This document shows positions 44,357-52,343 of a DNA stretch of 64,000 nt, one piece after another; positions within the stretch are counted from its first letter, which is position 1; every line of letters begins with the position of its first letter. Position numbers and translations under genes: made by a program. The notes under the pieces are model-generated. The model did no database searches. It saw only the letters and a list, made by a program, of their open reading frames with translations, and was not told the DNA's origin. The DNA comes from Nitrospirae bacterium YQR-1 (GTDB taxonomy: Bacteria; Nitrospirota; Thermodesulfovibrionia; Thermodesulfovibrionales; Magnetobacteriaceae): positions 30,137 through 94,136 of the forward strand of contig JAMOBJ010000011.1 in assembly GCA_039908095.1 (NCBI GenBank), written 5' to 3'.

Positions 44357-44451
44357 CTCCCTATTTAAAATTAAAAATACCTTATCTAATATAATAACAA
44401 AATATTTATCATATTGATACTGTAACGGCACCATTTCTGATAATTTCATGC

Positions 44452-44481
44452 TTGACGTTACTGCAATGTATATCGTACCAT
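44452..44481 (+). promoter_or_regulatory. Promoter of the C39-like gene
   Basis: TTGACG at 44452-44457 and TACCAT at 44476-44481 are 18 bases apart. The ATG follows five bases later, again a leaderless arrangement. The -10 is weak (4 of 6). Confidence 0.4.
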
Positions 44482-44486
44482 ATTGA

Positions 44487-45992
44487 ATGGGTTATGTGCC
44501 TAACAAATTAAAACTATTCCATATAGACTTAAGCAATCCTGAACCTGGTTGGAAAGAAATGAAAGAAGAGTGTAAATCACTCAGTGACTGGGGTTATGAC
44601 TGTCTTTTTTCAACATTATATCCTTATGTAAAAAGCATAATTTTAGAGCCACATTATATTTGCAAAGATTTCAGAAATCTTTATAGTAATTTTTACTCAA
44701 AAAAATTTTTTAACCATTCCATGGATGTTTGCCGTTTACATTTTTTTGCTTGCGATATAACTACAGAAACGAGTCTATTGTTTAGCGACAATTATGATAA
44801 TTATTACATAGGTTACAGTGTAATACGCCCTATTACTGAGCGGTGTATAGGAAGAACAGTGATAGACCCTTCCAAAATAAGACAATCGTCTGATAATAAT
44901 TTTTATTGCCTTACCACATCATTTAAAACTCATATTAACGGCAAGAAATTTCATGTTGAAGGTTTTCCCTACACTTCGCAGGATAGTGACGTGAATGTGT
45001 GCGCACATTCAGCCCTTTGGAGTATATGCAGGTATCTTTCAGAATGTTTTACTATGTATAAGGAACTGTATCCATTCGATTTTGTCAGAATGACTGACAC
45101 AAACAATGGACGTATTTTCCCATATCGTGGGATGAATTATGCAGATTACAGTAGGATTTTAACAGAATTTGGTACTTATCCACTTATTATTTCATTAAAA
45201 GACAAAGATGGTCCAATCAAAAAGGAACACGAAAATCTCTACTCCTATATTGAATCAGGTATCCCTGCACTTGCCAGCTTTGGAGGACATGTTGTCTGCA
45301 TTATTGGACATACATTGGAATATAAGGATATTCCTGCTGATATAAAAACAAAAGAGGTTTTTTTAGATAGTTCTTTTTTTGTAAAGCAATACATTGTTTG
45401 TGATGATAATTTTTTTCCATATCAGCTATTAGGATATCAATGTGATCTTGATAATTATGGAGCTAAGTATACTCCAGGTTACACAATAGATCACATAGCT
45501 ATAGCAGTTTGTCCCCTTCCGGAAAAAGCATTTTTACCTGTAGAAAAAGCCAGAGAAAGGGCATTTAATTACCTTGGTACTGATGAATTTAAAGAAATAA
45601 TAAAAAACACGGAGAAGCCGTTAATCACACGTTTATTTATGACCACAAGTTCATCCTTCAAAAAGATGAAACTGCGGTATGCGCGAAAATGTCTTGAATT
45701 AAAAAAATATCTTGACAATTCAGTTGATATTATTTTAAATTTGTCAATGCCTCATTTTATTTGGGTTATGGAAGTAGGTACTTATAATCAATACAGAGAG
45801 AGGAAGGTTTTTGCTGAGATAGTTATAGATACTACATCAGGTGGAATAGAGAAAGATTTGGTTTATGCGAGAATCAGAGATATGTTGTATATAAAAAGTG
45901 AAGAAATAGACTTGAGTGAGGGCAATTCAAATTCAGATTTTTGGGAGTTTGACCAATACACTCATAATTTAGGTGAGGTGAATCATGGATGA
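44487..45992 (+). CDS. Protein with a C39/papain-like cysteine peptidase fold (putative)
   Basis: A 501-aa protein of unknown role. YTSQDSDVNVCAHSALWSIC resembles the nucleophile helix of C39-type peptidases (Cys172). FGGHVVCIIGH supplies a His (268), and VCDDNFFPYQ an Asp (306 or 307) in the right order for a Cys-His-Asp triad. The remaining N-terminal 160 and C-terminal 170 residues are unassigned. The gene is clearly more A+T-rich than its neighbours, which suggests horizontal transfer. It shares eight bases with a 66-aa gene, and a strong terminator follows, so the two are a self-contained unit. Confidence 0.65.
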   Translation: MGYVPNKLKLFHIDLSNPEPGWKEMKEECKSLSDWGYDCLFSTLYPYVKSIILEPHYICKDFRNLYSNFYSKKFFNHSMDVCRLHFFACDITTETSLLFSDNYDNYYIGYSVIRPITERCIGRTVIDPSKIRQSSDNNFYCLTTSFKTHINGKKFHVEGFPYTSQDSDVNVCAHSALWSICRYLSECFTMYKELYPFDFVRMTDTNNGRIFPYRGMNYADYSRILTEFGTYPLIISLKDKDGPIKKEHENLYSYIESGIPALASFGGHVVCIIGHTLEYKDIPADIKTKEVFLDSSFFVKQYIVCDDNFFPYQLLGYQCDLDNYGAKYTPGYTIDHIAIAVCPLPEKAFLPVEKARERAFNYLGTDEFKEIIKNTEKPLITRLFMTTSSSFKKMKLRYARKCLELKKYLDNSVDIILNLSMPHFIWVMEVGTYNQYRERKVFAEIVIDTTSGGIEKDLVYARIRDMLYIKSEEIDLSEGNSNSDFWEFDQYTHNLGEVNHG

Positions 45993-46185
45993 GGAAACAA
46001 TCGCAAAGATCGCCAGCACGACCGAGAGGCTTTGTCGTAAAGCTGAGCCGTCCGATTTTTTAGCGAGAGTTGCTGCTGAAGCAGCCGAGAGAGAACGTGG
46101 GGTACTAATTGATGAGGTGCGTCTAAAACGCGACAGAGTTTGGAGTATGGTCTCCCATCAGGTAGTGGGAGCAGAGATTTTATAA
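45985..46185 (+). CDS. Small protein, 66 aa, partner of the C39-like protein
   Basis: An alpha-helical, charged protein (MDEETIAKIASTTERLCRKA, later RLKRDRVWSMVSHQV) with one Cys and no membrane segment. The gene begins inside the end of the C39-like gene with GGTGAG upstream, so translation is coupled. A terminator lies 22 bases after its stop. Order and size recall a toxin-antitoxin or effector-immunity pair, but nothing in the residues proves it. Confidence 0.6.
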   Translation: MDEETIAKIASTTERLCRKAEPSDFLARVAAEAAERERGVLIDEVRLKRDRVWSMVSHQVVGAEIL

Positions 46186-46207
46186 TCGTAACCGTTGTGG
46201 TTTTAAT

Positions 46208-46237
46208 AAAAGGAGATAACAGAGTTTATCTCCTTTT
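46208..46237 (+). terminator. Rho-independent terminator
   Basis: A perfect 12-bp stem AAAAGGAGATAA/TTATCTCCTTTT with a six-base loop CAGAGT and a T-rich end. It closes the C39-like/66-aa unit. Confidence 0.8.
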
Positions 46238-46287
46238 ATGTTTTGTGGTCACTGCAGGAAAACGTTGTTTTGTTATCTTCTCCACTA

Positions 46288-46302
46288 ATACCAACTTGGT
46301 AT
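46288..46302. repeat. Dispersed repeat, copy F (bare palindromic tip)
   Basis: ATACCAACTTGGTAT is a palindrome in which the two tips of the repeat family meet with no interior. It is preceded by CTA, giving the usual TA-ATACCAA start. Confidence 0.6.
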
Positions 46303-46335
46303 AAGGTTTCTATTTAACCTTTTCATAAATTAGCA

Positions 46336-47403
46336 ATGAATAAGATAAAATTTTTAAAAACCATTGATTCCATAATAGGCAGAGGATTTGCCGGCCTGCT
46401 GCCTGTATCATCTGAAAAAACAGCCGGAGCTGCCACCTCCCCTTCAAGGGCGCTTATTATCAGGCCGGGAGGCATTGGAGATGCAGTCTTATTAATTCCC
46501 ATGATTGAGGAACTTAAAAAGGCATATCCCGGCCTAAAGACAGACATTCTTTGTGAGAAAAGAAATGCCGGAGTCTTTAGTATCTATACCGGCATGAACA
46601 GGGTTTACCTTTATGACAAAATATCTGATTTAATCGAATGCTTTAAAAACAGTTATAACATTATCATAGATACCGAACAGTGGCACAGGCTGCCGGCAGC
46701 ACTGGCATACTTTATAGGGGCAGACATCAAGGCCGGTTTCAGCACAAACGAGAGAGAGAAGTTCTTTACACACAAAGTTGCCTATAGCCATGAAAACTAT
46801 GAGGCGGAGAGTTTTCTCACACTTCTGGCCGCAATAACCGGCAAAAGTTACGAATTCCCTGTTAACTCCCCCTTTCTTGATGCCCCGGAACATCCAGAGA
46901 GCCACAAACTGGGTAACTACATATGCATATTTCCAGGTGCAAGCGTAAAAGAGCGACGCTGGGGCGGCACCAATTACGGCCTTACGGCAAAAGCACTCAC
47001 TGAAATGGGATTTAATGCAGTAATTCTCGGCGGCACCGCAGAGACCGAAGACGCAGGGATAATTCTCCGGCACTGCCCTCAGGCTGCCAACTACTGCGGC
47101 ACAACCACACTTAGGGAATCTGCAATGCTGCTGAAAGGTGCTAAAGCCTTAATCACGGCGGACTCCGGCCTTTTGCATGTAGCCGTGGCCCTCAACATTC
47201 CCACAGTGTCGCTGTTTGGCTCAGGTATCGAAAAGAAATGGGGCCCCAAAGGTAAAAACCATACTATTATAAATAAAAATCTCCCATGCAGCCCATGCAC
47301 TAAGTTTGGCTACACACCCTCTTGTAAATACAACCAAACATGTATCAGACAAATTACCGTGGATGAGGTATTAATAAATTGCCGCAAAGTATATCTGTCA
47401 TGA
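46336..47403 (+). CDS. Family 9 glycosyltransferase (ADP-heptose:LPS heptosyltransferase type)
   Basis: Adds a heptose-like sugar to the LPS core. The family hallmark is RALIIRPGGIGDAVLLIPMI (about residues 38-57), followed by IDTEQWHRLPAAL, FPGASVKERRWG and LITADSGLLHVAVALNIPTV with SLFG. The C-terminus has Cys residues in CSPCTKFGYTPSCKY, common in this family. Length 355 aa is normal. It lies upstream of another glycosyltransferase with a short gap, and together they probably act on LPS or a related glycan. Confidence 0.88.
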   Translation: MNKIKFLKTIDSIIGRGFAGLLPVSSEKTAGAATSPSRALIIRPGGIGDAVLLIPMIEELKKAYPGLKTDILCEKRNAGVFSIYTGMNRVYLYDKISDLIECFKNSYNIIIDTEQWHRLPAALAYFIGADIKAGFSTNEREKFFTHKVAYSHENYEAESFLTLLAAITGKSYEFPVNSPFLDAPEHPESHKLGNYICIFPGASVKERRWGGTNYGLTAKALTEMGFNAVILGGTAETEDAGIILRHCPQAANYCGTTTLRESAMLLKGAKALITADSGLLHVAVALNIPTVSLFGSGIEKKWGPKGKNHTIINKNLPCSPCTKFGYTPSCKYNQTCIRQITVDEVLINCRKVYLS

Positions 47404-47471
47404 GCTCGTTATACGGTTGACATTGTAGCACAGGCCGGATTAAAATCAATCAGTATGCGGAGATTTTAAAC

Positions 47472-48608
47472 ATGAAGATACTGTTTATAGCATCACGGCT
47501 AAGCACATATATAGTTGATGCACGGCGGGTGTTTTCAGAGGCCGGCTATCAGGTGGACGTGCTTGATGTCTTTGAAGCTATATTTTCAACAGCCGGCGGG
47601 GATGTTTCAGTTTTTAAAAATGAAACTGTTCAAAAAATCACATGGGGCATAAAGAAAGTACGTGGATTGTCAACTCTTTTAGCCGTAAAAACATTTTTAA
47701 AAACCCTTGAAGGACAGTATGACATATGCCATGTTCATTACAACGACCCCCTCTACAGCGTTTTTTTCCCTGATGAGTTATCCAAAGCTGCAAAGAAAAT
47801 CATCGTGAGTATCTGGGGCTGGGACTTTCACAAGGCTGATAAGTATAGAAGAAAACTCCAGGAAAGAATTTATAAACGAGCGGATACTATAACTTTTAAC
47901 AATGAGGGTGTGCGGGATGATTTCTCACGCTACTATGAAAACAGATACTTAAGTAAGTCAGACATCCTCAGATTTGGTCTAACTACCGTCACCGATATAA
48001 AAGAATTGCAGGACAGAAAGGAAGCTCTGAGGTATAGCCGCAATAAGCTGAAACTGCCGCACGATGCCTTTATAGTGGCGTGTGGCCATAACGGGGTAAT
48101 GGAGCAGCAACATGCTATGATGGCCTCAACGTTAAAAGAACACCGGAGGAAACTTCCACCCGAGACCTATGTTATATTTCCTATGCACTATGGTGCCGGC
48201 AGGGATTATATTGAGAGGGTAAGGAGAGCGGTTAAAGAGTGCGGCCTCAGGTACAAGATATTTGATAAAATGATATACGGGCAGGAGTTGGCCGCATTAA
48301 GGGCCTCTGTGGATGTGATGGTGCATGTGCAGATTACAGACTCATTTTCCGCCTCCATGCAGGAACACCTATACTGCGGAAGCGTTGTAATTAACGGCTC
48401 ATGGCTGCCGTATAAGTTTTTAAAAGACAGAGATGTATTTTTTCTTGAGGTCAATTCAGTTTCTGAAATTGCCGATAAAATCATATATGCTTACGACAAC
48501 ATGAGGCAACTTAAGGACTCATGCATGGCTAACCGCAGCATTATGTGGGACCTAAGCAGTTGGCAGAGGAATTTTCCACGTTGGGAAGCCCTCTATACTA
48601 AAACCTGA
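47472..48608 (+). CDS. Glycosyltransferase, GT-B fold (WecF/family 4-like)
   Basis: The start MKILFIASRLSTYIVDARRV and the middle IIVSIWGWDFHKADKYRRKL suggest a GT-B enzyme related to the WecF or family 4 type. The C-terminal half has VHVQITDSFSASMQEHLYCG in the nucleotide-sugar region. The canonical E-x7-E motif is not obvious. It is 378 aa without membrane helices. It probably contributes to the same LPS or exopolysaccharide as the heptosyltransferase upstream. Confidence 0.72.
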   Translation: MKILFIASRLSTYIVDARRVFSEAGYQVDVLDVFEAIFSTAGGDVSVFKNETVQKITWGIKKVRGLSTLLAVKTFLKTLEGQYDICHVHYNDPLYSVFFPDELSKAAKKIIVSIWGWDFHKADKYRRKLQERIYKRADTITFNNEGVRDDFSRYYENRYLSKSDILRFGLTTVTDIKELQDRKEALRYSRNKLKLPHDAFIVACGHNGVMEQQHAMMASTLKEHRRKLPPETYVIFPMHYGAGRDYIERVRRAVKECGLRYKIFDKMIYGQELAALRASVDVMVHVQITDSFSASMQEHLYCGSVVINGSWLPYKFLKDRDVFFLEVNSVSEIADKIIYAYDNMRQLKDSCMANRSIMWDLSSWQRNFPRWEALYTKT

Positions 48609-48671
48609 GTAATTTCCTGAAAAGATGGTGCTTATTTCTTTCAATATACAAGATATGGTAATATTTAAATC

Positions 48672-49136
48672 ATGACAGGCAAGGTAATATCAATAAACAT
48701 AAGCCCGAATAAGGGGATGCGTAAAAAGTCAATAAGAGAAGCCCACATTAAGGAAAACTATGGTATAGAGGGAGATGCCCATGCCTCAGGGGCATGGCAC
48801 AGACAGGTAAGCCTTCTGGCCACAGAGAGCATAAAAAAGATGCAGGAGCTGGGCCTTGACGTTGACAGCGGAGATTTTGCCGAGAACATAACTACCGAGG
48901 GGATAGTGCTGCCGGAGTTAAAAATCGGTACAGTAATGCTCATGGGGCCTGATATCCGGGCGGAGGTGAGCCAGATTGGGAAGGAGTGCCATGCCCACTG
49001 CGAAATATACTATCAGGCAGGGGACTGCGTTATGCCTAAAGAGGGGATTTTCGTTAAGATACTAAAGGGAGGAGTGCTAAGAGCAGGGGATAAAATTATC
49101 ATAGACGCTGCTTTAGGCGGCAGCACTCGGCAGTGA
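48672..49136 (+). CDS. MOSC-domain protein
   Basis: A stand-alone MOSC domain of 154 aa, the fold of molybdenum cofactor sulfurase C-termini and YiiM. The family motifs are YGIEGDAHASGAWHRQVSLL, GDFAENITTEGI and IGKECHAHCEIYYQAGDC, whose conserved Cys is taken as the sulfur carrier. It is next to a Mog/MoaB-type gene with one base between, so both probably act on the molybdenum cofactor, perhaps in activating Mo enzymes. Confidence 0.88.
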   Translation: MTGKVISINISPNKGMRKKSIREAHIKENYGIEGDAHASGAWHRQVSLLATESIKKMQELGLDVDSGDFAENITTEGIVLPELKIGTVMLMGPDIRAEVSQIGKECHAHCEIYYQAGDCVMPKEGIFVKILKGGVLRAGDKIIIDAALGGSTRQ

Positions 49137-49137
49137 T

Positions 49138-49623
49138 GTGTTTAAGGCCTCGGTACTGACAGTAAGCACAAGGGCTGCAGCGGGACAAAGGGTGGATGAA
49201 AGCGGCCCTGTCGTTAGCGCTGTTCTTAAAGAAGCCGGCATAGAGACGATTTCTTATTCAGTTGTGCCGGATGATAAATCTGTAATTAAAGAAAAACTTA
49301 TTGAGCTATCGGGTATTTCCGATTTAATTATAACAACCGGCGGAACCGGTCTAACTCCTGATGACGTTACTCCGGATGCTACTGTTGAGGTGATAGACAG
49401 AGAGATTGCTGGTATGGCGGAGGCGATGAGAGCCGAGGGACTGAAAATAACCGATAGGGCAATGCTTTCACGGGCTGTTGCCGGTGTTTATAAACAAACC
49501 CTCATAATTAATCTGCCTGGAAGCGCCAGGGCCGTTAAAGAAAATCTTGCTGTAGTAATCGGTGTTATCCCTCACGCTCTTGAAAAAATCAAGGGTAGCC
49601 ATGAGGACTGTGCAAGGACTTAA
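49138..49623 (+). CDS. mog: Molybdopterin adenylyltransferase (MogA/MoaB family)
   Basis: Adenylylates molybdopterin before metal insertion. The GTG start gives MFKASVLTVSTRAAAGQRVD. The MPT-binding motif is LIITTGGTGLTPDDVTPDAT, followed by EIAGMAEAMRAEGL and INLPGSARAVKENL. Length 161 aa is normal. Separating MogA from MoaB is not possible by eye. With the MOSC gene it forms a small molybdenum cofactor operon. Confidence 0.9.
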   Translation: MFKASVLTVSTRAAAGQRVDESGPVVSAVLKEAGIETISYSVVPDDKSVIKEKLIELSGISDLIITTGGTGLTPDDVTPDATVEVIDREIAGMAEAMRAEGLKITDRAMLSRAVAGVYKQTLIINLPGSARAVKENLAVVIGVIPHALEKIKGSHEDCART

Positions 49624-49814
49624 GGGAGCTTCAGAAACCCTGTGTGGCGAGCATTTTTTTAGTAATGGCACGACGCTCTAAATCTCCTATGAGGGAGACT
49701 TCTACCCACCAAACCCCCTTCAAAGGGGGCTTTAAACGTAAGCGTCAAATTAACCCTATCTTTTAAAAAATAAGTAGAGGTGTCATACTTGTGTGAAAAA
49801 AGAGGGGGCACAGT
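49624..49814. other. Intergenic region with hairpin
   Basis: Holds a 7-bp hairpin CCCCCTT-CA-AAGGGGG (49714-49729), which may terminate the mog operon. No gene was seen before the transposase remnant at 49815. Confidence 0.45.
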
Positions 49815-49946
49815 ATGGCAAACAAGACAAAGAGAGAATCGAACAAATGGGCACAGCAATTCTGGAGTGAGCATGTTCAGGCATGGAGTAACAGTGGAGT
49901 AACACAGGTGCAATACTATAGAGAACATGATATAGAGAAATCGTAA
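49815..49946 (+). pseudogene. IS66-type accessory transposition protein remnant
   Basis: Forty-three codons reading MANKTKRESNKWAQQFWSEH, then AWSNSGVTQVQYYREHDIEK, resemble the N-terminus of IS66 TnpA (pattern W-x-x-H-x-x-A-W-x-x-S-G-x-S-Q-x-x-Y-C-R-E-H). The frame stops where the real protein would continue for another 50 residues or more, and no tnpB or tnpC follows. GAGGGGG precedes the ATG. It marks an old insertion at the edge of the exopolysaccharide operon. Confidence 0.65.
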
Positions 49947-49987
49947 AACTCTTATTTGCATTAAGGAGAGATATCACAAAAAATGAC

Positions 49988-50015
49988 TTGACAAAATTTG
50001 GAGAGGTACTATAGT
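49988..50015 (+). promoter_or_regulatory. Strong sigma-70 promoter for the exopolysaccharide operon
   Basis: A perfect -35 TTGACA (49988-49993) and TATAGT (50010-50015) are spaced by 16 bases. It lies just after the transposase remnant. Confidence 0.7.
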
Positions 50016-50164
50016 ATAGGAACAGGTGTTTGGAGGCTTCTTGGATTTCAACTACCAGGGGGACATCACCAGTTGTTGTGTTAGTGGATAATTTATACAA
50101 ACATGTTGTTTCTTTGGTACAAAATATAAATTGGAGTTATCCCTCTCTTACTGAACTAACGCAG

Positions 50165-52303
50165 ATGGAGTTTTTACAGTTTATAGAGTTTTTATGGCGC
50201 AGGAAATCGCTGATTATAGCGGTAGCTTTCACTGTTATAATAACGGTAGTCATTTTAACATTACTTATACCTACACAATATGATTCAGCAGCTCGAATAT
50301 TTTTAAAAAGACCACCTTCATCAACATTTGTAAGCTCAGCTTTGGGTGTAACTGCAGATACCAGTACGTTTTCTATAACAGATAGGGAAGACTATCTGGA
50401 ACTTGCAAAATTGAGACAGAACGCTGAACAAGTTATCAAAGAGTTAAACCTTAAGACAGAACGGATCAGAGGTAGGTTTTTAAGGACGTTGCCTTTTTTT
50501 AGACCTTTCCTAAAATTCCTTGGAGTAGACGTAAACTCTACTCACAAGAAAATTAGAGCTGAACAATTATTGAACCGTTCAATTATTAATAAGATATTCC
50601 CACGCCCATATATAAAAATAAATCAGTACGGAGATTCTGATTTATATACCATAACTGCCTATGGCAGCTCCCCTGAAGAAGCAATGGCGATAGCCAACTC
50701 TATGTCACAAGCCGTCGTGGATGGTGAGTTAAACCGTATCCGAGAATCATACAAAGCTGCAAAGGAGTTCATCGATTCCAACATAGACGGAGTTAAGGAA
50801 CAGTATATGATGAGCATTTCAAAAATAAAGGAATTTCAGGAAAGTGATAACGCCGTCTCTCTTGATTCACAGGCCTCCACACTTTTATCCAGTATCGATA
50901 CATGGAACAAAACAAAAATAACAAACGATGTCTCAATAAAAAAGACAAGGGATGCAATACGGTTAATCGAGGCTAAATTAAATCATGTATCAGAAAAGGC
51001 AGAGGAAGATGTGTTACTTGGCCAAAGCGAAATGATATCTTTTTATAAACAAAAGATGGCTTCCTTGTACACAAGCCTTGCCGAAGCAAGATCTAAATAT
51101 ACAGAAAAACACCACACGGTTATCGACTTTGAAAACCAACTTGTTAAGATTAAAGAACTTTTATACAAAGAGTATGAAAAACTTTTAGATAAGAGGAACC
51201 TTTCGACCGACACTCTGTTTGTCGAATACAAAAAGAAGCTACTCGAAAACTACCTTGAGCTTACCTCACTTGAATCACAGAACTCGATATATCCGACCAT
51301 CATCAATATGTACGAGAAAAAGCTTCAAGCATTACCCGAAAAGATTTTTAAAAATACTTCGCTAAATTTAGGCTCCACAGTTGCCAATACAGTGTATTCA
51401 ACCCTTATGACATCCAGGGACAGACTTGGAATAGTGGAATCCTTGGCGCTTTCAAACATATCAGTCGTAGAACCTGCCATATGTCATGATATAACTACAC
51501 ATAAACACCCATCGCTTTACTTGAATTTCATTATATCCATCGCTTTAGGAATATTTGTTGGCATCTTAAGTGCGGTCTTCGCAGAATATATGGATGACAC
51601 TATCAAATCTCAGGATGACCTGAAAAAACTCAAATCGCTTACTCTTCTTGGAGTCCTTGAAAAAATGACTACCTCCGACTCTGAGGCTTTTGCTACCGTT
51701 TCAGCTTCAATCGAGCTTTTACTCAGAGACCATCCTGATAAAATCATCTCCGTAACCAGCATATGTTGCAGTGAAGGAAAGACCTTCACCTCAATAAATC
51801 TCTGTAAGACACTGGTTGAAATGGATTACAAAGTACTCCTTGTTGATACCAGCACGTCAAACCCTAGCATTGAGAAACACTTCGGATTGACAAATAATAC
51901 AGGTTTGTCAAAAATTAGCTGCACGATTTCTAATACAACACTTACGATACATCAGAACGTCATCCCTGGACTGGATATAACTACAGACTGTCACGGTCAA
52001 AAATACCCTGTAAAGACTGAAAAGTTTAGACAGATATTAGAGGAACTCAAACAGAATTATAATTTTATCTTAGTCGACACTGAGGCGTTAATTACGCCAA
52101 GTAAGTCCTCAGCACTCTCCCTAAGTAATGTCATAGTAGTCATTGAAAGTGGTAAGATAAGAAAAAAAGTATTGGTCGAGATGCTCTCCATGTTAAAAAA
52201 AGCTGGTGTTGTAAACATTGGCATTGTCCTGAATAAGATAGATGCTGTTTATATTAGAGGATATTTCAAACAGGTTACATTTTTTTTCCCTGAAAATGTG
52301 TAA
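50165..52303 (+). CDS. Wzc/GumC-like polysaccharide copolymerase with tyrosine-kinase-like domain
   Basis: Controls chain length and export of an exopolysaccharide. The N-terminal Wzz domain has its first membrane helix (SLIIAVAFTVIITVVILTLL) right after MEFLQFIEFLWRRK. A long periplasmic coiled coil and a second helix (YLNFIISIALGIFVGILSAV) follow. The C-terminal kinase domain has Walker A CCSEGKTFTSINL and Walker A' YKVLLVDTSTSNPS. The C-terminal Tyr cluster typical of BY-kinases is absent, with only two Tyr near the end. The frame is open from TTG 50030, but ATG 50165 matches the family start. No clear ribosome site marks either. Confidence 0.82.
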   Translation: MEFLQFIEFLWRRKSLIIAVAFTVIITVVILTLLIPTQYDSAARIFLKRPPSSTFVSSALGVTADTSTFSITDREDYLELAKLRQNAEQVIKELNLKTERIRGRFLRTLPFFRPFLKFLGVDVNSTHKKIRAEQLLNRSIINKIFPRPYIKINQYGDSDLYTITAYGSSPEEAMAIANSMSQAVVDGELNRIRESYKAAKEFIDSNIDGVKEQYMMSISKIKEFQESDNAVSLDSQASTLLSSIDTWNKTKITNDVSIKKTRDAIRLIEAKLNHVSEKAEEDVLLGQSEMISFYKQKMASLYTSLAEARSKYTEKHHTVIDFENQLVKIKELLYKEYEKLLDKRNLSTDTLFVEYKKKLLENYLELTSLESQNSIYPTIINMYEKKLQALPEKIFKNTSLNLGSTVANTVYSTLMTSRDRLGIVESLALSNISVVEPAICHDITTHKHPSLYLNFIISIALGIFVGILSAVFAEYMDDTIKSQDDLKKLKSLTLLGVLEKMTTSDSEAFATVSASIELLLRDHPDKIISVTSICCSEGKTFTSINLCKTLVEMDYKVLLVDTSTSNPSIEKHFGLTNNTGLSKISCTISNTTLTIHQNVIPGLDITTDCHGQKYPVKTEKFRQILEELKQNYNFILVDTEALITPSKSSALSLSNVIVVIESGKIRKKVLVEMLSMLKKAGVVNIGIVLNKIDAVYIRGYFKQVTFFFPENV

Positions 52304-52343
52304 TTGGTAATCTTATCGATTTAAAAAAAGAAAGGAGAAATAT

